Part shown: one piece after another, positions 26,009-34,321 of the stretch
Numbering within the stretch: the stretch's first letter is position 1
Layout of the letters: each line of letters opens with the position of its first letter
DNA from: Luethyella okanaganae
GTDB taxonomy: Bacteria > Actinomycetota > Actinomycetes > Actinomycetales > Microbacteriaceae
Assembly (NCBI RefSeq): GCF_042660285.1
Contig: NZ_JBHSTP010000001.1
Span: 806,001-870,000 of the forward strand
Direction: 5' to 3'
Length of the DNA stretch: 64,000 bases
Translations under genes and position numbers: made by a program
Notes under the pieces: model-generated
Told to the model about the DNA's origin: nothing
What the model saw: the letters and a program-made list of their open reading frames with translations, nothing else
Database searches by the model: none

Positions 26009-26470
26009 TCACCCGAGCGCGGCCACCCATTCCGTGTGGCCGTCTTCGAAGCCCTGTTCCTTCCAGATCGGAACCTGTGCCTTGATCTCGTCGACGAGCG
26101 CGGCGCACGCGGCGAAGGCGGTCGCTCTGTGCGCGCTGGCCACAGCGCAGCCGAGGGCGACGTCGCCGATCTGCAGCAGGCCGATGCGGTGCTGCACGGC
26201 CACCGCGACCTCGGTGAACCGCTCCGCGACAGTCTCCGCGACGGCCTGCAGGGCGGTCTGCGCGCTCGGGTGGGCGGTGTAGCGCAGCCAGCTCACCGCT
26301 TCACCGTTGTCGTGGTCGCGCACGACGCCCTCGAAGGCGACGATCGCGCCCTGGCCGTCTCCGGCGACGACGGCGCGCAGCGTCGCCATGGAGATGGCGC
26401 CATCGACGACCTCGGCGATCCGGCAACCGGCGGAATCGGCCTCTGGCTCGTTTCCCGGTTCAGCGGGCAT
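26009..26470 (-). CDS. moaE: molybdopterin synthase catalytic subunit MoaE
   Basis: A 153-residue MoaE, the large subunit of the enzyme that puts two sulfurs into cyclic pyranopterin to make molybdopterin. Motifs are GAIVAFEGVVRDHDNGEAVS, HRIGLLQIGDVALGCAVAS and a C-terminal VPIWKEQ with the catalytic Lys. The start at 26470 overlaps the end of mog; a longer frame extends upstream. The partner sulfur carrier MoaD is not in this window. Confidence 0.92.
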   Translation of the reverse strand: MPAEPGNEPEADSAGCRIAEVVDGAISMATLRAVVAGDGQGAIVAFEGVVRDHDNGEAVSWLRYTAHPSAQTALQAVAETVAERFTEVAVAVQHRIGLLQIGDVALGCAVASAHRATAFAACAALVDEIKAQVPIWKEQGFEDGHTEWVAALG

Positions 26471-26945
26471 GGTCGCCTCCGTGGATCTGGGCGATGGCGT
26501 GGTCGACGAGCTCGCCAAGCAGTTGGAGCCCGTCGCGCACGCCGCCCGACGAGCCCGGCAGGTTCACGAGAAGCGTGGACCCCGCGACCCCGGCTGTGCC
26601 GCGGCTGAGCAGCGCGGTGGCGGATGCCGCTGCCCCGCGCCGCCGCAGCTCTTCGCTGAATCCGGGAAGTTCGAGGTCGAGCAGCTCGCGGGTTGCTTCC
26701 GGCGTGCGATCCTGGGGAGAGATGCCGGTTCCGCCCGTCGTGACGATGAGCTCCGGTTCGCCGGCCAGCGCATGGCGGAGAGCAGGTCCGAGGTCTGGGC
26801 CGTCTGAAACCACACGTGTCTCGGTGCGGAAGCCGCGCGCGACGCACCACGCTGCGATCACCGGCCCTGTCGTGTCCGGATAGACGCCGACGGACGCCCG
26901 GGTGGAGACGGTCACGACGACGGCAGAGAGTTCTGCGCCGATCAC
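26460..26945 (-). CDS. mog: MogA/MoaB-family molybdopterin adenylyltransferase
   Basis: A 161-residue protein that adenylates molybdopterin before molybdenum insertion. It carries the family motifs VVSDGPD, LIVTTGGTGISPQDRTPEAT and LLVNLPGSSGGVRDGL. GTG at 26945 overlaps the moaC stop by 4 nt, and its own stop overlaps moaE, so moaC-mog-moaE is one tightly coupled operon. Confidence 0.92.
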   Translation of the reverse strand: MIGAELSAVVVTVSTRASVGVYPDTTGPVIAAWCVARGFRTETRVVSDGPDLGPALRHALAGEPELIVTTGGTGISPQDRTPEATRELLDLELPGFSEELRRRGAAASATALLSRGTAGVAGSTLLVNLPGSSGGVRDGLQLLGELVDHAIAQIHGGDHAR

Positions 26946-27463
26946 GTCTGCTCCACATCGTCGAGCGGGCGCGTCCAGTCGGCGCTCTTGCCGCCGCTCT
27001 TCTCGAGAACGGCGATGTCGGTTATCGTCGCCGCCTTGTCGACGGCCTTGATCATGTCGTAGAGCGTGAGGGCAGCGACGGACACGGCCGTCATGGCCTC
27101 CATCTCAACGCCGGTCGGTCCCGTCGTTCCGACCTCTGCGACGATGCGGATGCGATCCGTTCCAGCCGAGAACTCGATGTCGGCCCCCGTGATGAACAAT
27201 GGGTGGCAGAGTGGAATCAGGGTCGATGTCTGCTTGGCTGCCATGATGCCGGCGATGCGAGCGAGGGGCAGGGCTTCCCCCTTGGGCAGCTCTCCGGCGA
27301 GCAGGAGACCGATGACGTCTGGCCGGGTGACCAGGGTCGCCTGTGCCCGCGCATTTCGCTTGCTCGACGGCTTGTCGCCGACGTCGACCATGTGCGCGGC
27401 GCCATCGGCGCGTTCGTGTGTGAGGGCGGCGGCGGGGGGAGCGGGGGTTGTCGCGTCGGTCAT
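26942..27463 (-). CDS. moaC: cyclic pyranopterin monophosphate synthase MoaC
   Basis: A 173-residue MoaC, acting after MoaA to form cyclic pyranopterin monophosphate. Motifs are MVDVGDKPSSKRNARAQATL, PLCHPLFITG, VGTTGPTGVEMEAMTAVSVA and MIKAVDKAATI. The start at 27463 is set by GGAGG 4 nt upstream; the longer frame is upstream sequence. It is divergent from moaA across a 113-bp gap. Confidence 0.95.
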   Translation of the reverse strand: MTDATTPAPPAAALTHERADGAAHMVDVGDKPSSKRNARAQATLVTRPDVIGLLLAGELPKGEALPLARIAGIMAAKQTSTLIPLCHPLFITGADIEFSAGTDRIRIVAEVGTTGPTGVEMEAMTAVSVAALTLYDMIKAVDKAATITDIAVLEKSGGKSADWTRPLDDVEQT

Positions 27464-27576
27464 CGATCCTCCAGGGTGCATAATGGGTCGCCCGCCCGTG
27501 CCGAGCATCGGTCCGAGTTGACGCTGTCGAAACGATACTGCAACACAACGGGTCTGTCTCGGGCTACGGTGTCTGC

Positions 27577-28680
27577 ATGACGACCGTTCTGGGAATGCCG
27601 CGTGTGCGCGGTGCTGCCACGTCGATGCCGGCCGGATACGAGCCTCCGTCCGGTCGTCCACCCACGGATGCGCTCGTCGATCGGTTCGGGCGGCGGGCGA
27701 CGGACCTGCGTGTCTCACTCACCGATCGTTGCAACCTGCGTTGCACGTACTGCATGCCGGCGGAGGGCCTTCCGACCCAGCCAGCCGACGCGCTCATGAC
27801 CGTGTCGGAGATCCGCCGCCTCGTCGGTCTCGGGGTCTCCAGGCTCGGCGTGCGGCAGGTACGTTTCACAGGAGGGGAGCCGCTGCTGCGGGCCGACCTC
27901 GTCGACATCGTCGCGGCCTGCGCCGACCTGCCGGACCGACCGGAGATCTCGCTCACGACCAATGCGATCGGCCTGGCCTCGCGCGCCGAGGCGCTCGCGG
28001 TTGCGGGCCTCGACCGGCTGAACATCTCGCTCGACTCCATCCGTCACGACAGTTTCGCCCGGCTCACACGCCGGCCGTTCCTCGACCGCGTGCTTCAGGG
28101 CATCGACGCCGCGCGCCATGCTGGGCTCGGCCCGATCAAGATCAACGCCGTGCTGTTGCGCGGCGTGAACGACGACCAAGCTGTCGAGCTCGTCGACTGG
28201 GCCCTCGAGCACGGCCACCAGTTGAGGTTCATCGAGCAGATGCCGCTGGATGCCGACCACAGCTGGTCGCGTGACTCGTTTGTGACGGCTGAGGAGACAA
28301 GAAGGCGGCTAGCGGAGGTCTATGAGCTCACTCCCGATCGCGCTCCGAGAGATGGCGCGCCGGCGGAATTGTGGCGGTTGCGACGCCGCGGAACCGGTGT
28401 GGGGCCGGCCTTCTCCGGAACAGTCGGCATCATCGCATCGGTCACCGAGTCGTTCTGCGGCGACTGTCGACGAACCCGGCTGACGGCGGAGGGCGGAGTG
28501 CGCAACTGCCTCTTCACGCACGAGGAGACCGACTTGCTCGGACCGTTGCGTGCGGGAGCCGACGATGAGACGATCGCCAGGCTGTGGCAGGCAGAGATGT
28601 GGCGCAAGGCCGCCGGTCATGGCGTCAATCGCCCCGATTTCGTGCAACCGACCCGTAGCATGAGCGCGATCGGCGGATAG
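27577..28680 (+). CDS. moaA: GTP 3',8-cyclase MoaA (radical SAM)
   Basis: A 367-residue radical SAM enzyme for the first step of molybdenum cofactor synthesis. The N-terminal cluster motif CNLRCTYC and the glycine motif VRFTGGEPLLR are present, and the C-terminal second [4Fe-4S] site uses CGDCRRTRL and a third Cys in VRNCLF. The C-terminal double glycine is intact. TACGGT with 6 nt to the ATG gives a leaderless start. It shares the divergent intergenic region with moaC. Confidence 0.96.
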   Translation: MTTVLGMPRVRGAATSMPAGYEPPSGRPPTDALVDRFGRRATDLRVSLTDRCNLRCTYCMPAEGLPTQPADALMTVSEIRRLVGLGVSRLGVRQVRFTGGEPLLRADLVDIVAACADLPDRPEISLTTNAIGLASRAEALAVAGLDRLNISLDSIRHDSFARLTRRPFLDRVLQGIDAARHAGLGPIKINAVLLRGVNDDQAVELVDWALEHGHQLRFIEQMPLDADHSWSRDSFVTAEETRRRLAEVYELTPDRAPRDGAPAELWRLRRRGTGVGPAFSGTVGIIASVTESFCGDCRRTRLTAEGGVRNCLFTHEETDLLGPLRAGADDETIARLWQAEMWRKAAGHGVNRPDFVQPTRSMSAIGG

Positions 28681-28744
28681 GCGGCTCGCCGCCGACGTCC
28701 CGACGGCGACTCGAGGTGCGGATGCGTTGAGCGGTGCCAGTGCG

Positions 28745-29036
28745 GCTACCCTGTGAGCGGGCGGCCGAGGCGCCGGCCTTGACGAACGTGCGCATGAGCG
28801 CGAGTGCGGTCGGGGCGAGCGCGATCCGTCCACCGGGGAGCTCGATGATCGATCCGCGCAGCTCGACCATGCCATGGCGTCTCGACTCGGATGACCCGGT
28901 TCTGCTCCAGGTATTCGCAGACGAGCCGGATGAGCGCACCCATCCGGTAGCGTTTCGGCTGGATCGGTGTGATCCCGGCCGCGATGAGGGGTGCCGCGGT
29001 CACCGGTCCGACGGCTTCGTCGACGTGCAGCAACTC
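28745..29036 (-). pseudogene. fragment of HemD-type uroporphyrinogen-III synthase with winged-helix domain
   Basis: The minus strand encodes AVGPVTAAPLIAAGITPIQP, KRYRMGALIRLV and, after a frame change near 28870, VELRGSIIELPGGRIALAPT. That is the junction between the synthase domain and the C-terminal winged-helix domain of the actinobacterial two-domain proteins linked to nitrate/nitrite assimilation. Both ends are missing. With the NirB relic at 25.3-25.9 kb it suggests a lost nitrate-assimilation locus. Confidence 0.65.
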
Positions 29037-29805
29037 AGGGCATGCGCGCCGTGAGCACGATCGGACCGGACTCGGTGATCGCCACCGTATGCTCCATGTG
29101 CGCCCCACGTGAGCCGTCGGCGCTGCGCAGCGTCCACCCGTCGGGGTCCGTGACGACACGGTCGGTCGTCTCGAGAAACCAGGGCTCGATCGCGATCACG
29201 AGACCCGGTCTGAGCGGAAGCCCCCGGCCTGGGCGCCCGTTGTTCGGCACGTGGGGGTCGCCGTGCATCGTGCGGCCGACGCCGTGACCGCCGAAGTCCG
29301 TGTTGATGGTGTAGCCGTCCGCGAGAGCAACGCCGGCGATCGCCGCAGAGATGTCGCCGATGCGCGCCCCGGGCTGCGCGGCGGCGACTCCTGCGTCCAG
29401 GGCATGGGTCGTCGTGTCGATCAGCCGCAGATCCTCGTCGCGCGGCGTGCCGACCACGATCGTGATCGCGGAGTCCGAGACCCAGCCGTCGACGGATGCC
29501 GCGAAGTCGAGACTCAGCACGTCGCCGTCGCGGAGCGCGTAGTCGTGCGGCAGGCCGTGCAGCACGGCGTCGTTGACGGAGGTGCAGATGACCTTGCCGA
29601 AGGGACTCGCACCGAATGACGGGTGATAGTCGATGTAGCAGGATTCGGCACCGGCGGAGCGGATCAGATCGCGGGCGAGCCGATCGAGCGCGAGCAGGTT
29701 CACGCCGACCCCGGCGGCGGCGGCCGTCGCCTCGAGCACGCTCGCCACGAAACGGCCTGCCGGTCTCATCTGCTCGATCTCGGCGGGGGTTCTCAACTCG
29801 ATCAT
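29035..29805 (-). CDS. map: methionine aminopeptidase, type I
   Basis: A 256-residue metalloprotease that removes N-terminal Met from new proteins. Metal-ligand motifs are present: SLDFAASVDGWVSDSAIT (two Asp), GHGVGRTMHGDPHVPN (His) and VIAIEPW (Glu), plus the final Glu region MEHTVAITE. GAGAGG lies upstream of the ATG. It abuts the HemD relic. Whether it is the housekeeping copy cannot be told from this window. Confidence 0.95.
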   Translation of the reverse strand: MIELRTPAEIEQMRPAGRFVASVLEATAAAAGVGVNLLALDRLARDLIRSAGAESCYIDYHPSFGASPFGKVICTSVNDAVLHGLPHDYALRDGDVLSLDFAASVDGWVSDSAITIVVGTPRDEDLRLIDTTTHALDAGVAAAQPGARIGDISAAIAGVALADGYTINTDFGGHGVGRTMHGDPHVPNNGRPGRGLPLRPGLVIAIEPWFLETTDRVVTDPDGWTLRSADGSRGAHMEHTVAITESGPIVLTARMP

Positions 29806-29915
29806 GGCGTCCTCTCGTCAGGACCATTCTCCCCGTTCTCGACGGCGGAGCGTGTTGGCGTGCGCCTCCAGCGAATGCGCAGCGCTCGCCCAGCCTTCGC
29901 GGCTACCCTGGTTCC

Positions 29916-30464
29916 GTGATCATCCGCAGGGCCTTCTACCACTGGCAGTTCGTCGCCGCGGTCGCCCTTCCCGTATGGATCCTCGTGGGCTGGGGTGTCT
30001 TCGGACAGGGCGGTTGGGGCATCCTTGGCCTGCTCCTCGTCTGTCCCGTGGTCTTCGTCACGCTGACGGCCGTGAGCCTTCTCGTCTATGCCCGGCCGAC
30101 CGTGCGGCGGGAACGCGCCGTCTCCTGGACCGACGTCGCGCTCTTCACGGTCTGGCACGGAGCGGTCATCGGCTTCGGTTTCTTCGGTTCCACGACGACC
30201 CTCTTCGCGGTGCTCGGCGTGCTCGCCGCGATCGCCGGATTCTGGATCTCGCTCTGGGAGCTCTTCACCGACGGCGCGCGCAGCATGCGGGTCACCCTCG
30301 ACGCGTTCGAGCAGGCCGCTATGCCTTCGCAGCCAGCCGCCGGGCCGGGCGTGCCTCGATCCGGCCAGCGTGGTGAACAGCCGGCGGAACCCGCCGGGAG
30401 GCCCGGGAGCGGCTCGTTCCCCGGCGACGGCGAGGTGATCGTCATCCGCGAAGCGCGTGAATGA
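29916..30464 (+). CDS. hypothetical membrane protein
   Basis: A 182-residue protein with four likely transmembrane helices in the first ~125 residues (FVAAVALPVWILVGWGVFGQ is the first), followed by a Pro/Gly-rich cytoplasmic tail. TACCCT, 6 nt, GTG marks a leaderless start at 29916; the longer frame reaching into map is rejected. It belongs to a conserved actinobacterial family often labelled only as a membrane protein. Function unknown. Confidence 0.75.
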   Translation: MIIRRAFYHWQFVAAVALPVWILVGWGVFGQGGWGILGLLLVCPVVFVTLTAVSLLVYARPTVRRERAVSWTDVALFTVWHGAVIGFGFFGSTTTLFAVLGVLAAIAGFWISLWELFTDGARSMRVTLDAFEQAAMPSQPAAGPGVPRSGQRGEQPAEPAGRPGSGSFPGDGEVIVIREARE

Positions 30465-30484
30465 GCGCGTCTTAGCCGTCGCTT

Positions 30485-30526
30485 TTGCGAGGAGGGACCT
30501 GTGCATGGCACAATTGATGATTGTGC
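30485..30526 (+). promoter_or_regulatory. possible rplS promoter with overlapping palindrome
   Basis: TTGCGA (30485-30490), an 18-nt spacer and CACAAT (30509-30514) make a plausible promoter. A perfect 7-bp-arm inverted repeat GCACAAT-TGATG-ATTGTGC spans 30508-30526, over the -10 box and likely start. It could be an operator or an RNA hairpin at the 5' end of a leader of about 140 nt. Confidence 0.4.
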
Positions 30527-30656
30527 TGCGGCACGGTTCTGCCCCCGGGGAGCCGGCAACGCGCCAGACGGTGCGTCCGCAATCGCACATCATTCTTTAT
30601 TCTTTTCGACAACTAGTCCGTGTTCGACCGGCGGCGGGCACAGAGAGCGAATCATC

Positions 30657-31004
30657 ATGCATATCCTCGACGCGGTCGACGCGGCATCCCTCAAGTCGGA
30701 CATTCCGGCCTTCCGAGCCGGTGACACCGTCAAGGTGCACGTCAACATCATCGAGGGCACCCGCTCTCGCATCCAGGTGTTCCAGGGCGTCGTCATCGGT
30801 CGCTCGGGCGAAGGCGTCCGCGAGACCTTCACGGTCCGCAAGGTCAGCTTCCAGGTCGGCGTCGAGCGCACCTTCCCGGTGCACTCCCCGGTGATCGACC
30901 AGATCGAGGTCGTCACCCGCGGTGACGTGCGTCGCGCGAAGCTCTACTACCTTCGCAAGCTGCGCGGCAAGAAGGCCAAGATCAAGGAGAAGCGCGACAG
31001 CTAG
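30657..31004 (+). CDS. rplS: 50S ribosomal protein L19
   Basis: A 115-residue L19 at the 30S-50S interface. It is recognised by FRAGDTVKVHVNIIEGTRSR, VFQGVVIGRSGEGVRETFTV and VERTFPVHSPVIDQIEV. The ATG at 30657 gives the normal length; the upstream in-frame extension is leader. It is usually next to trmD; here the moa genes and map lie between. Confidence 0.97.
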   Translation: MHILDAVDAASLKSDIPAFRAGDTVKVHVNIIEGTRSRIQVFQGVVIGRSGEGVRETFTVRKVSFQVGVERTFPVHSPVIDQIEVVTRGDVRRAKLYYLRKLRGKKAKIKEKRDS

Positions 31005-31068
31005 CCGCGCGCCGATACGAGCTGGACTCCTCCATCGCATACACTGAGTGGGGGAGTTCAGACATTTA

Positions 31069-31818
31069 ATGACAGACAACATGGTCAGCACACGCGCCGG
31101 GAGCGCGCGCGGCGACAGACAACGCAAGAAGCGCGGCGCGCTCGTCTTCCTTCGCGACCTCTTGATCATCTTCGTGGTCGCGTTGCTCGTGTCCTTCCTG
31201 GTCAAGACGTTCCTCGTCCGCTCCTTCTTCATTCCTTCGGAGTCGATGCGCGAGACCCTGCAGGTCAACGATCGCATCATCGTGAACCAGCTCGAACCCG
31301 AGTTCGTCCCGATCTCCCGTGGCGACGTCGTCGTGTTCCGGGACCCGGGCGGATGGCTCGTTCCGCAGCCTGTTCCCGAGCAGAACCCGATCGTGGCGAG
31401 CCTGGACTGGCTGCTCTCGCTCGTCGGTCTCTCGGCACCCGACAGCAACGACCACCTCATCAAGCGTGTCATCGGGCTTCCGGGCGACCACGTGGTCTGC
31501 TGCAACGCCCTCGGCCAGATGAGTGTCAACGACATCCCGCTCTCCGAACCGTATGTGACCCTGCCGCCAGGCGAGTCCAAGGTCTCCAAAGACGGCTTCG
31601 ACGTGACGGTTCCCGATGGCTCGCTCTGGGTCATGGGCGACAACCGCTACAACTCGAAGGACTCGCGCTACAACGGTGACGCCCCCGGAAGAGGCTTCGT
31701 CCCGATCGGCAACGTCGTCGGCCGGGCTTTCGTAGTGAGCTGGCCGCTCAACCACTGGGCGTGGCTCGGCAACTACCCGGAGGTGTTCCAGGGGGTCGGC
31801 AGCGGGTCCGGCGGCTGA
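31069..31818 (+). CDS. lepB: signal peptidase I
   Basis: A 249-residue membrane serine protease that cleaves signal peptides. One N-terminal transmembrane helix (about residues 29-49) precedes the catalytic Ser59 in FFIPSESMRETL; the catalytic Lys is in LIKRVIGLPGDHV, and box E is MGDNRYNSKDSR. TACACT at 31040-31045 fits a promoter for the ATG at 31069. The rnhB start overlaps its stop. Confidence 0.95.
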   Translation: MTDNMVSTRAGSARGDRQRKKRGALVFLRDLLIIFVVALLVSFLVKTFLVRSFFIPSESMRETLQVNDRIIVNQLEPEFVPISRGDVVVFRDPGGWLVPQPVPEQNPIVASLDWLLSLVGLSAPDSNDHLIKRVIGLPGDHVVCCNALGQMSVNDIPLSEPYVTLPPGESKVSKDGFDVTVPDGSLWVMGDNRYNSKDSRYNGDAPGRGFVPIGNVVGRAFVVSWPLNHWAWLGNYPEVFQGVGSGSGG

Positions 31819-32495
31819 TGCCCGTCGTCGTTCCGACCCTCGAGGTCGAGCAGGAGCTTTTCGCGAGCGGCACTCGACTGGTGATCGGATGCGACGAGGT
31901 CGGCCGGGGTGCTCTCGCCGGCCCCGTGGCGGTGGGAATGGCCGTGATCGACCACACGGTCGCCCGGGTTCCCGACGGCTTGCGCGACTCCAAGCTTCTG
32001 AGCGAGCCTCGGCGCGAGGCGATGGCTCCGGTCGCCGAGGCATGGGCTTTGTATTCCGCTGTCGGCATGGCCTCCGCATCGGAGGTCGACGAGCTCGGCA
32101 TCACCGCCTGCCTCGGTCTCGCGGGCAAGCGCGCTCTGACGGCGTTGCACGAGCTGGGCGTCGAGATCCTCGCCAGCACCGTCGTGCTCGACGGGGCGCA
32201 CGACTGGCTGAATCCGGCGCTCACGACCAGGCTTCGCGTCGTCACGCGAGTCAAGGCCGACCGTGATTGCGGTTCGGTGGCTGCAGCGTCCGTGATCGCC
32301 AAGGTACGCCGTGACCGGCTGATGATCGAGGCGCATGCCGCCGAGCCCGTCTATGGTTGGAGCGGCAACAAGGGCTATGGCAGCGCCGCGCACCTCGCCG
32401 CCATCGATGAGCATGGGCCGAGCGGGCTGCACCGGCTCTCCTGGCTCAAGGTCGGAGCCGTCGCCACGGAATCACGGAAGACCCCGTTGGCGTAG
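31818..32495 (+). CDS. rnhB: ribonuclease HII
   Basis: A 225-residue RNase HII that removes ribonucleotides and RNA primers from DNA. Active-site motifs are GCDEVGRGALAGPVAVG and the later Asp-containing VLDGAHDWL, with SVIAKVRRDRLM and YGWSGNKGYG. The ATG at 31818 overlaps the lepB stop (TGATG), which decides the start over the longer frame. Confidence 0.95.
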   Translation: MPVVVPTLEVEQELFASGTRLVIGCDEVGRGALAGPVAVGMAVIDHTVARVPDGLRDSKLLSEPRREAMAPVAEAWALYSAVGMASASEVDELGITACLGLAGKRALTALHELGVEILASTVVLDGAHDWLNPALTTRLRVVTRVKADRDCGSVAAASVIAKVRRDRLMIEAHAAEPVYGWSGNKGYGSAAHLAAIDEHGPSGLHRLSWLKVGAVATESRKTPLA

Positions 32496-32507
32496 GATTG
32501 ACGCACG

Positions 32508-32831
32508 ATGGATGAAGACGAGTTCGAGGACTACGACCGTGAGGTTGAGCTAGCGCTGTACCGCGAATACCGAGACATCGTGGCGCAGTTCCAATACGTC
32601 GTGGAGACCGAGCGGCGGTTCTACCTCGCTAACGAAGTCGAACTCGTGAGGCGTGACACCGAGCACGACTTCTACTTCGAGCTGACGATGAAGGACGTCT
32701 GGGTATGGGACGTCTACCGCTCCGATCGTTTCGTCAAGTCCGTGCGCGTGCTCACGTTCAAGGACGTCAACATCGAGGAGCTCGCGACGAAGGAGTTCGA
32801 GCTGCCGAAGGAACTCGCGCTCGACGAGTGA
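32508..32831 (+). CDS. DUF2469 family protein
   Basis: A 107-residue highly conserved actinobacterial protein (YDREVELALYREYRDIVAQF; FYLANEVELVRRDTEHDFYF). Function unknown; its place after rnhB and before yraN is conserved. A degenerate second copy of its 3' half lies at 34322-34513. Confidence 0.92.
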   Translation: MDEDEFEDYDREVELALYREYRDIVAQFQYVVETERRFYLANEVELVRRDTEHDFYFELTMKDVWVWDVYRSDRFVKSVRVLTFKDVNIEELATKEFELPKELALDE

Positions 32832-32843
32832 CCTGTCCGCACT

Positions 32844-32888
32844 GAGCCCAGTGGAGATGAGCCCAGTGGAGATGAGCCCTGTGGAGAC
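32844..32888 (+). repeat. 15-bp tandem repeat, three copies
   Basis: Units at 32844-32858, 32859-32873 and 32874-32888 (GAGCCCAGTGGAGAT, the last with two changes), just after the DUF2469 stop, where the inserted segment begins. Confidence 0.7.
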
Positions 32889-32971
32889 CGGGTTCAGGAC
32901 GGTTCCGCTGAACCCGCCGATTCGTCGTGGCGGCGACACGAAGAAGTCCGGTCGACGCCGACAGCGCAACG

Positions 32972-33364
32972 TTAGGAACTTGCCCGCTGTCGCGCTGAGA
33001 GCTTGGCTGATGAATTAACGTAGCCGATCGCAATCACCAGCATGATCGCCGTCCCGGCCATGCTGAGAGAACTGACCGGCGGCACGAGCGCCATACTCAC
33101 AGCCTGCGCAGCAAACCAAACTGCCAGGACGTACCCGGCGAGAGGATATGCGGTCATCCGCCACCACTCGCGAGGTTCATCGGATTCGTTCCCGCCGCGG
33201 AAGAATCGCGTGAGCGCATAGATCCCGAGCAATAGCAGTGTTCCAGTCAGGAGATATCCCGCGCCAACATCGATCAGCAACCCTGTGAAGATCCCTGACA
33301 ACAGTGCTGCGAAATACACGAGGATCACCGATGCGGCCTTGCCGGCCCCGGAGCGTATCACCAT
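32972..33364 (-). CDS. hypothetical membrane protein
   Basis: A 130-residue protein with four likely transmembrane helices (ILVYFAALLSGIFTGLLIDV and three more) and a basic C-terminus. Family not recognised. It begins 12 nt after the secreted-protein gene on the same strand, so the two form an operon. An immunity or export role for the secreted protein is possible but unproven. It lies in the segment bounded by the DUF2469 3'-end duplication. Confidence 0.7.
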   Translation of the reverse strand: MVIRSGAGKAASVILVYFAALLSGIFTGLLIDVGAGYLLTGTLLLLGIYALTRFFRGGNESDEPREWWRMTAYPLAGYVLAVWFAAQAVSMALVPPVSSLSMAGTAIMLVIAIGYVNSSAKLSARQRASS

Positions 33365-33376
33365 CGTCGTAGCTCC

Positions 33377-34141
33377 TTAGCTCACCACGTAATACCGGTA
33401 GTAGTTGCAGTACGTGAAACCGCAGTTGTAATACACGGCCTTGATTCGCTTCTGCTGATAGTGCGCGCTGCTGACGGCATCAACGAGGGCCGACCCCGCG
33501 GCACACGAGATGCTCCAGACGTATGGGAGCGGGAGATAGTTGCAGACGGCACCCGTCGTCTGGAGCACGTTCCACATCCGCTCGACATCGGCGCGCGAGA
33601 GCCAGTACGTCGTCGTAACGTAGGTGGGGTCAGCAACAACCGGGTATGCGCTGCCCTCGCCGTGTTCAACGATTTGCACGACTGTCTCGCCTTCGATCTC
33701 ATAGCGCTTCCCGACCGGTTGGTCATTCGCGTCGAGCGCCCATGGCATCGCAAAGACACCGATCGGGAGACCATCTGTCGCGAGAATCTGTGCGCCGCCA
33801 CCCTCTGCTGCGACGAGCGAGGCTCCGTCAGGAACATCGATGGGTATTCGTAGCGAGTAGGGGGTCACACCCGGTGCCTCGATCACAGCGGTGTCGGCTC
33901 CGTCGCCGATAGTAACCGGTTCGCCGCTGTCAGAGCCCTCCACCATGATTCCCGCGCTGGGATCGTTCGGTACCTCGACTGTCACCCCGGTTTCCGACTC
34001 GGTACCCGCCGCAGTCGTGCTGTCAGCGAATGCAGCAATCGTCGCCAACGGATCTCCCGTCAGCTCGGCCGCACGTGCCGGCACAGCTCCGCTAGCCAGA
34101 ATCAGCGCGGCAACTCCGGCCACGATGTACATCGATTTCAT
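33377..34141 (-). CDS. secreted protein with YPVVADP-type domain and aromatic/Cys tail
   Basis: A 254-residue exported protein. A signal peptide (IVAGVAALILASGAVPARAA) leads to an acidic Ser/Thr/Glu-rich stretch, then a beta-rich domain (about 80-165; IPIDVPDGASLVAAEGGGAQ ... VVQIVEHGEGSAYPVVADP). The tail (about 165-254) contains two Cys pairs and many Tyr residues (YYNCGFTYCNYYRYYVV). The YPVVADP-type domain occurs in other actinobacterial secreted proteins ahead of variable tails, which suggests an effector or bacteriocin-like design. That is inference. ATG at 34141 chosen over TTG at 34147. Confidence 0.75.
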   Translation of the reverse strand: MKSMYIVAGVAALILASGAVPARAAELTGDPLATIAAFADSTTAAGTESETGVTVEVPNDPSAGIMVEGSDSGEPVTIGDGADTAVIEAPGVTPYSLRIPIDVPDGASLVAAEGGGAQILATDGLPIGVFAMPWALDANDQPVGKRYEIEGETVVQIVEHGEGSAYPVVADPTYVTTTYWLSRADVERMWNVLQTTGAVCNYLPLPYVWSISCAAGSALVDAVSSAHYQQKRIKAVYYNCGFTYCNYYRYYVVS

Positions 34142-34147
34142 GCGCAA

Positions 34148-34321
34148 TTCGCATCTCTCGGTTAACTCGTATTGTTACCGAACCGGTGTCGACAATAGTT
34201 CCCACGACCCCGGCAGGGTAACAGTCAACGACCCGGAACCACAACCCATCCACACACCATGGGTCGCCAGGTCCCCAGCTCGCCAAACACGGAGCAAGGG
34301 AAAGGTCGTCTGAGTGTGTCA
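34148..34321. other. intergenic sequence before the DUF2469 remnant
   Basis: No gene seen. It holds the promoter side of the secreted-protein operon. Confidence 0.4.

Noticed and set aside
32550..32969. Minus-strand frame with ISTGL repeats
   Set aside because: Produced by the 15-bp tandem repeat and the antisense of DUF2469; no ribosome binding site.
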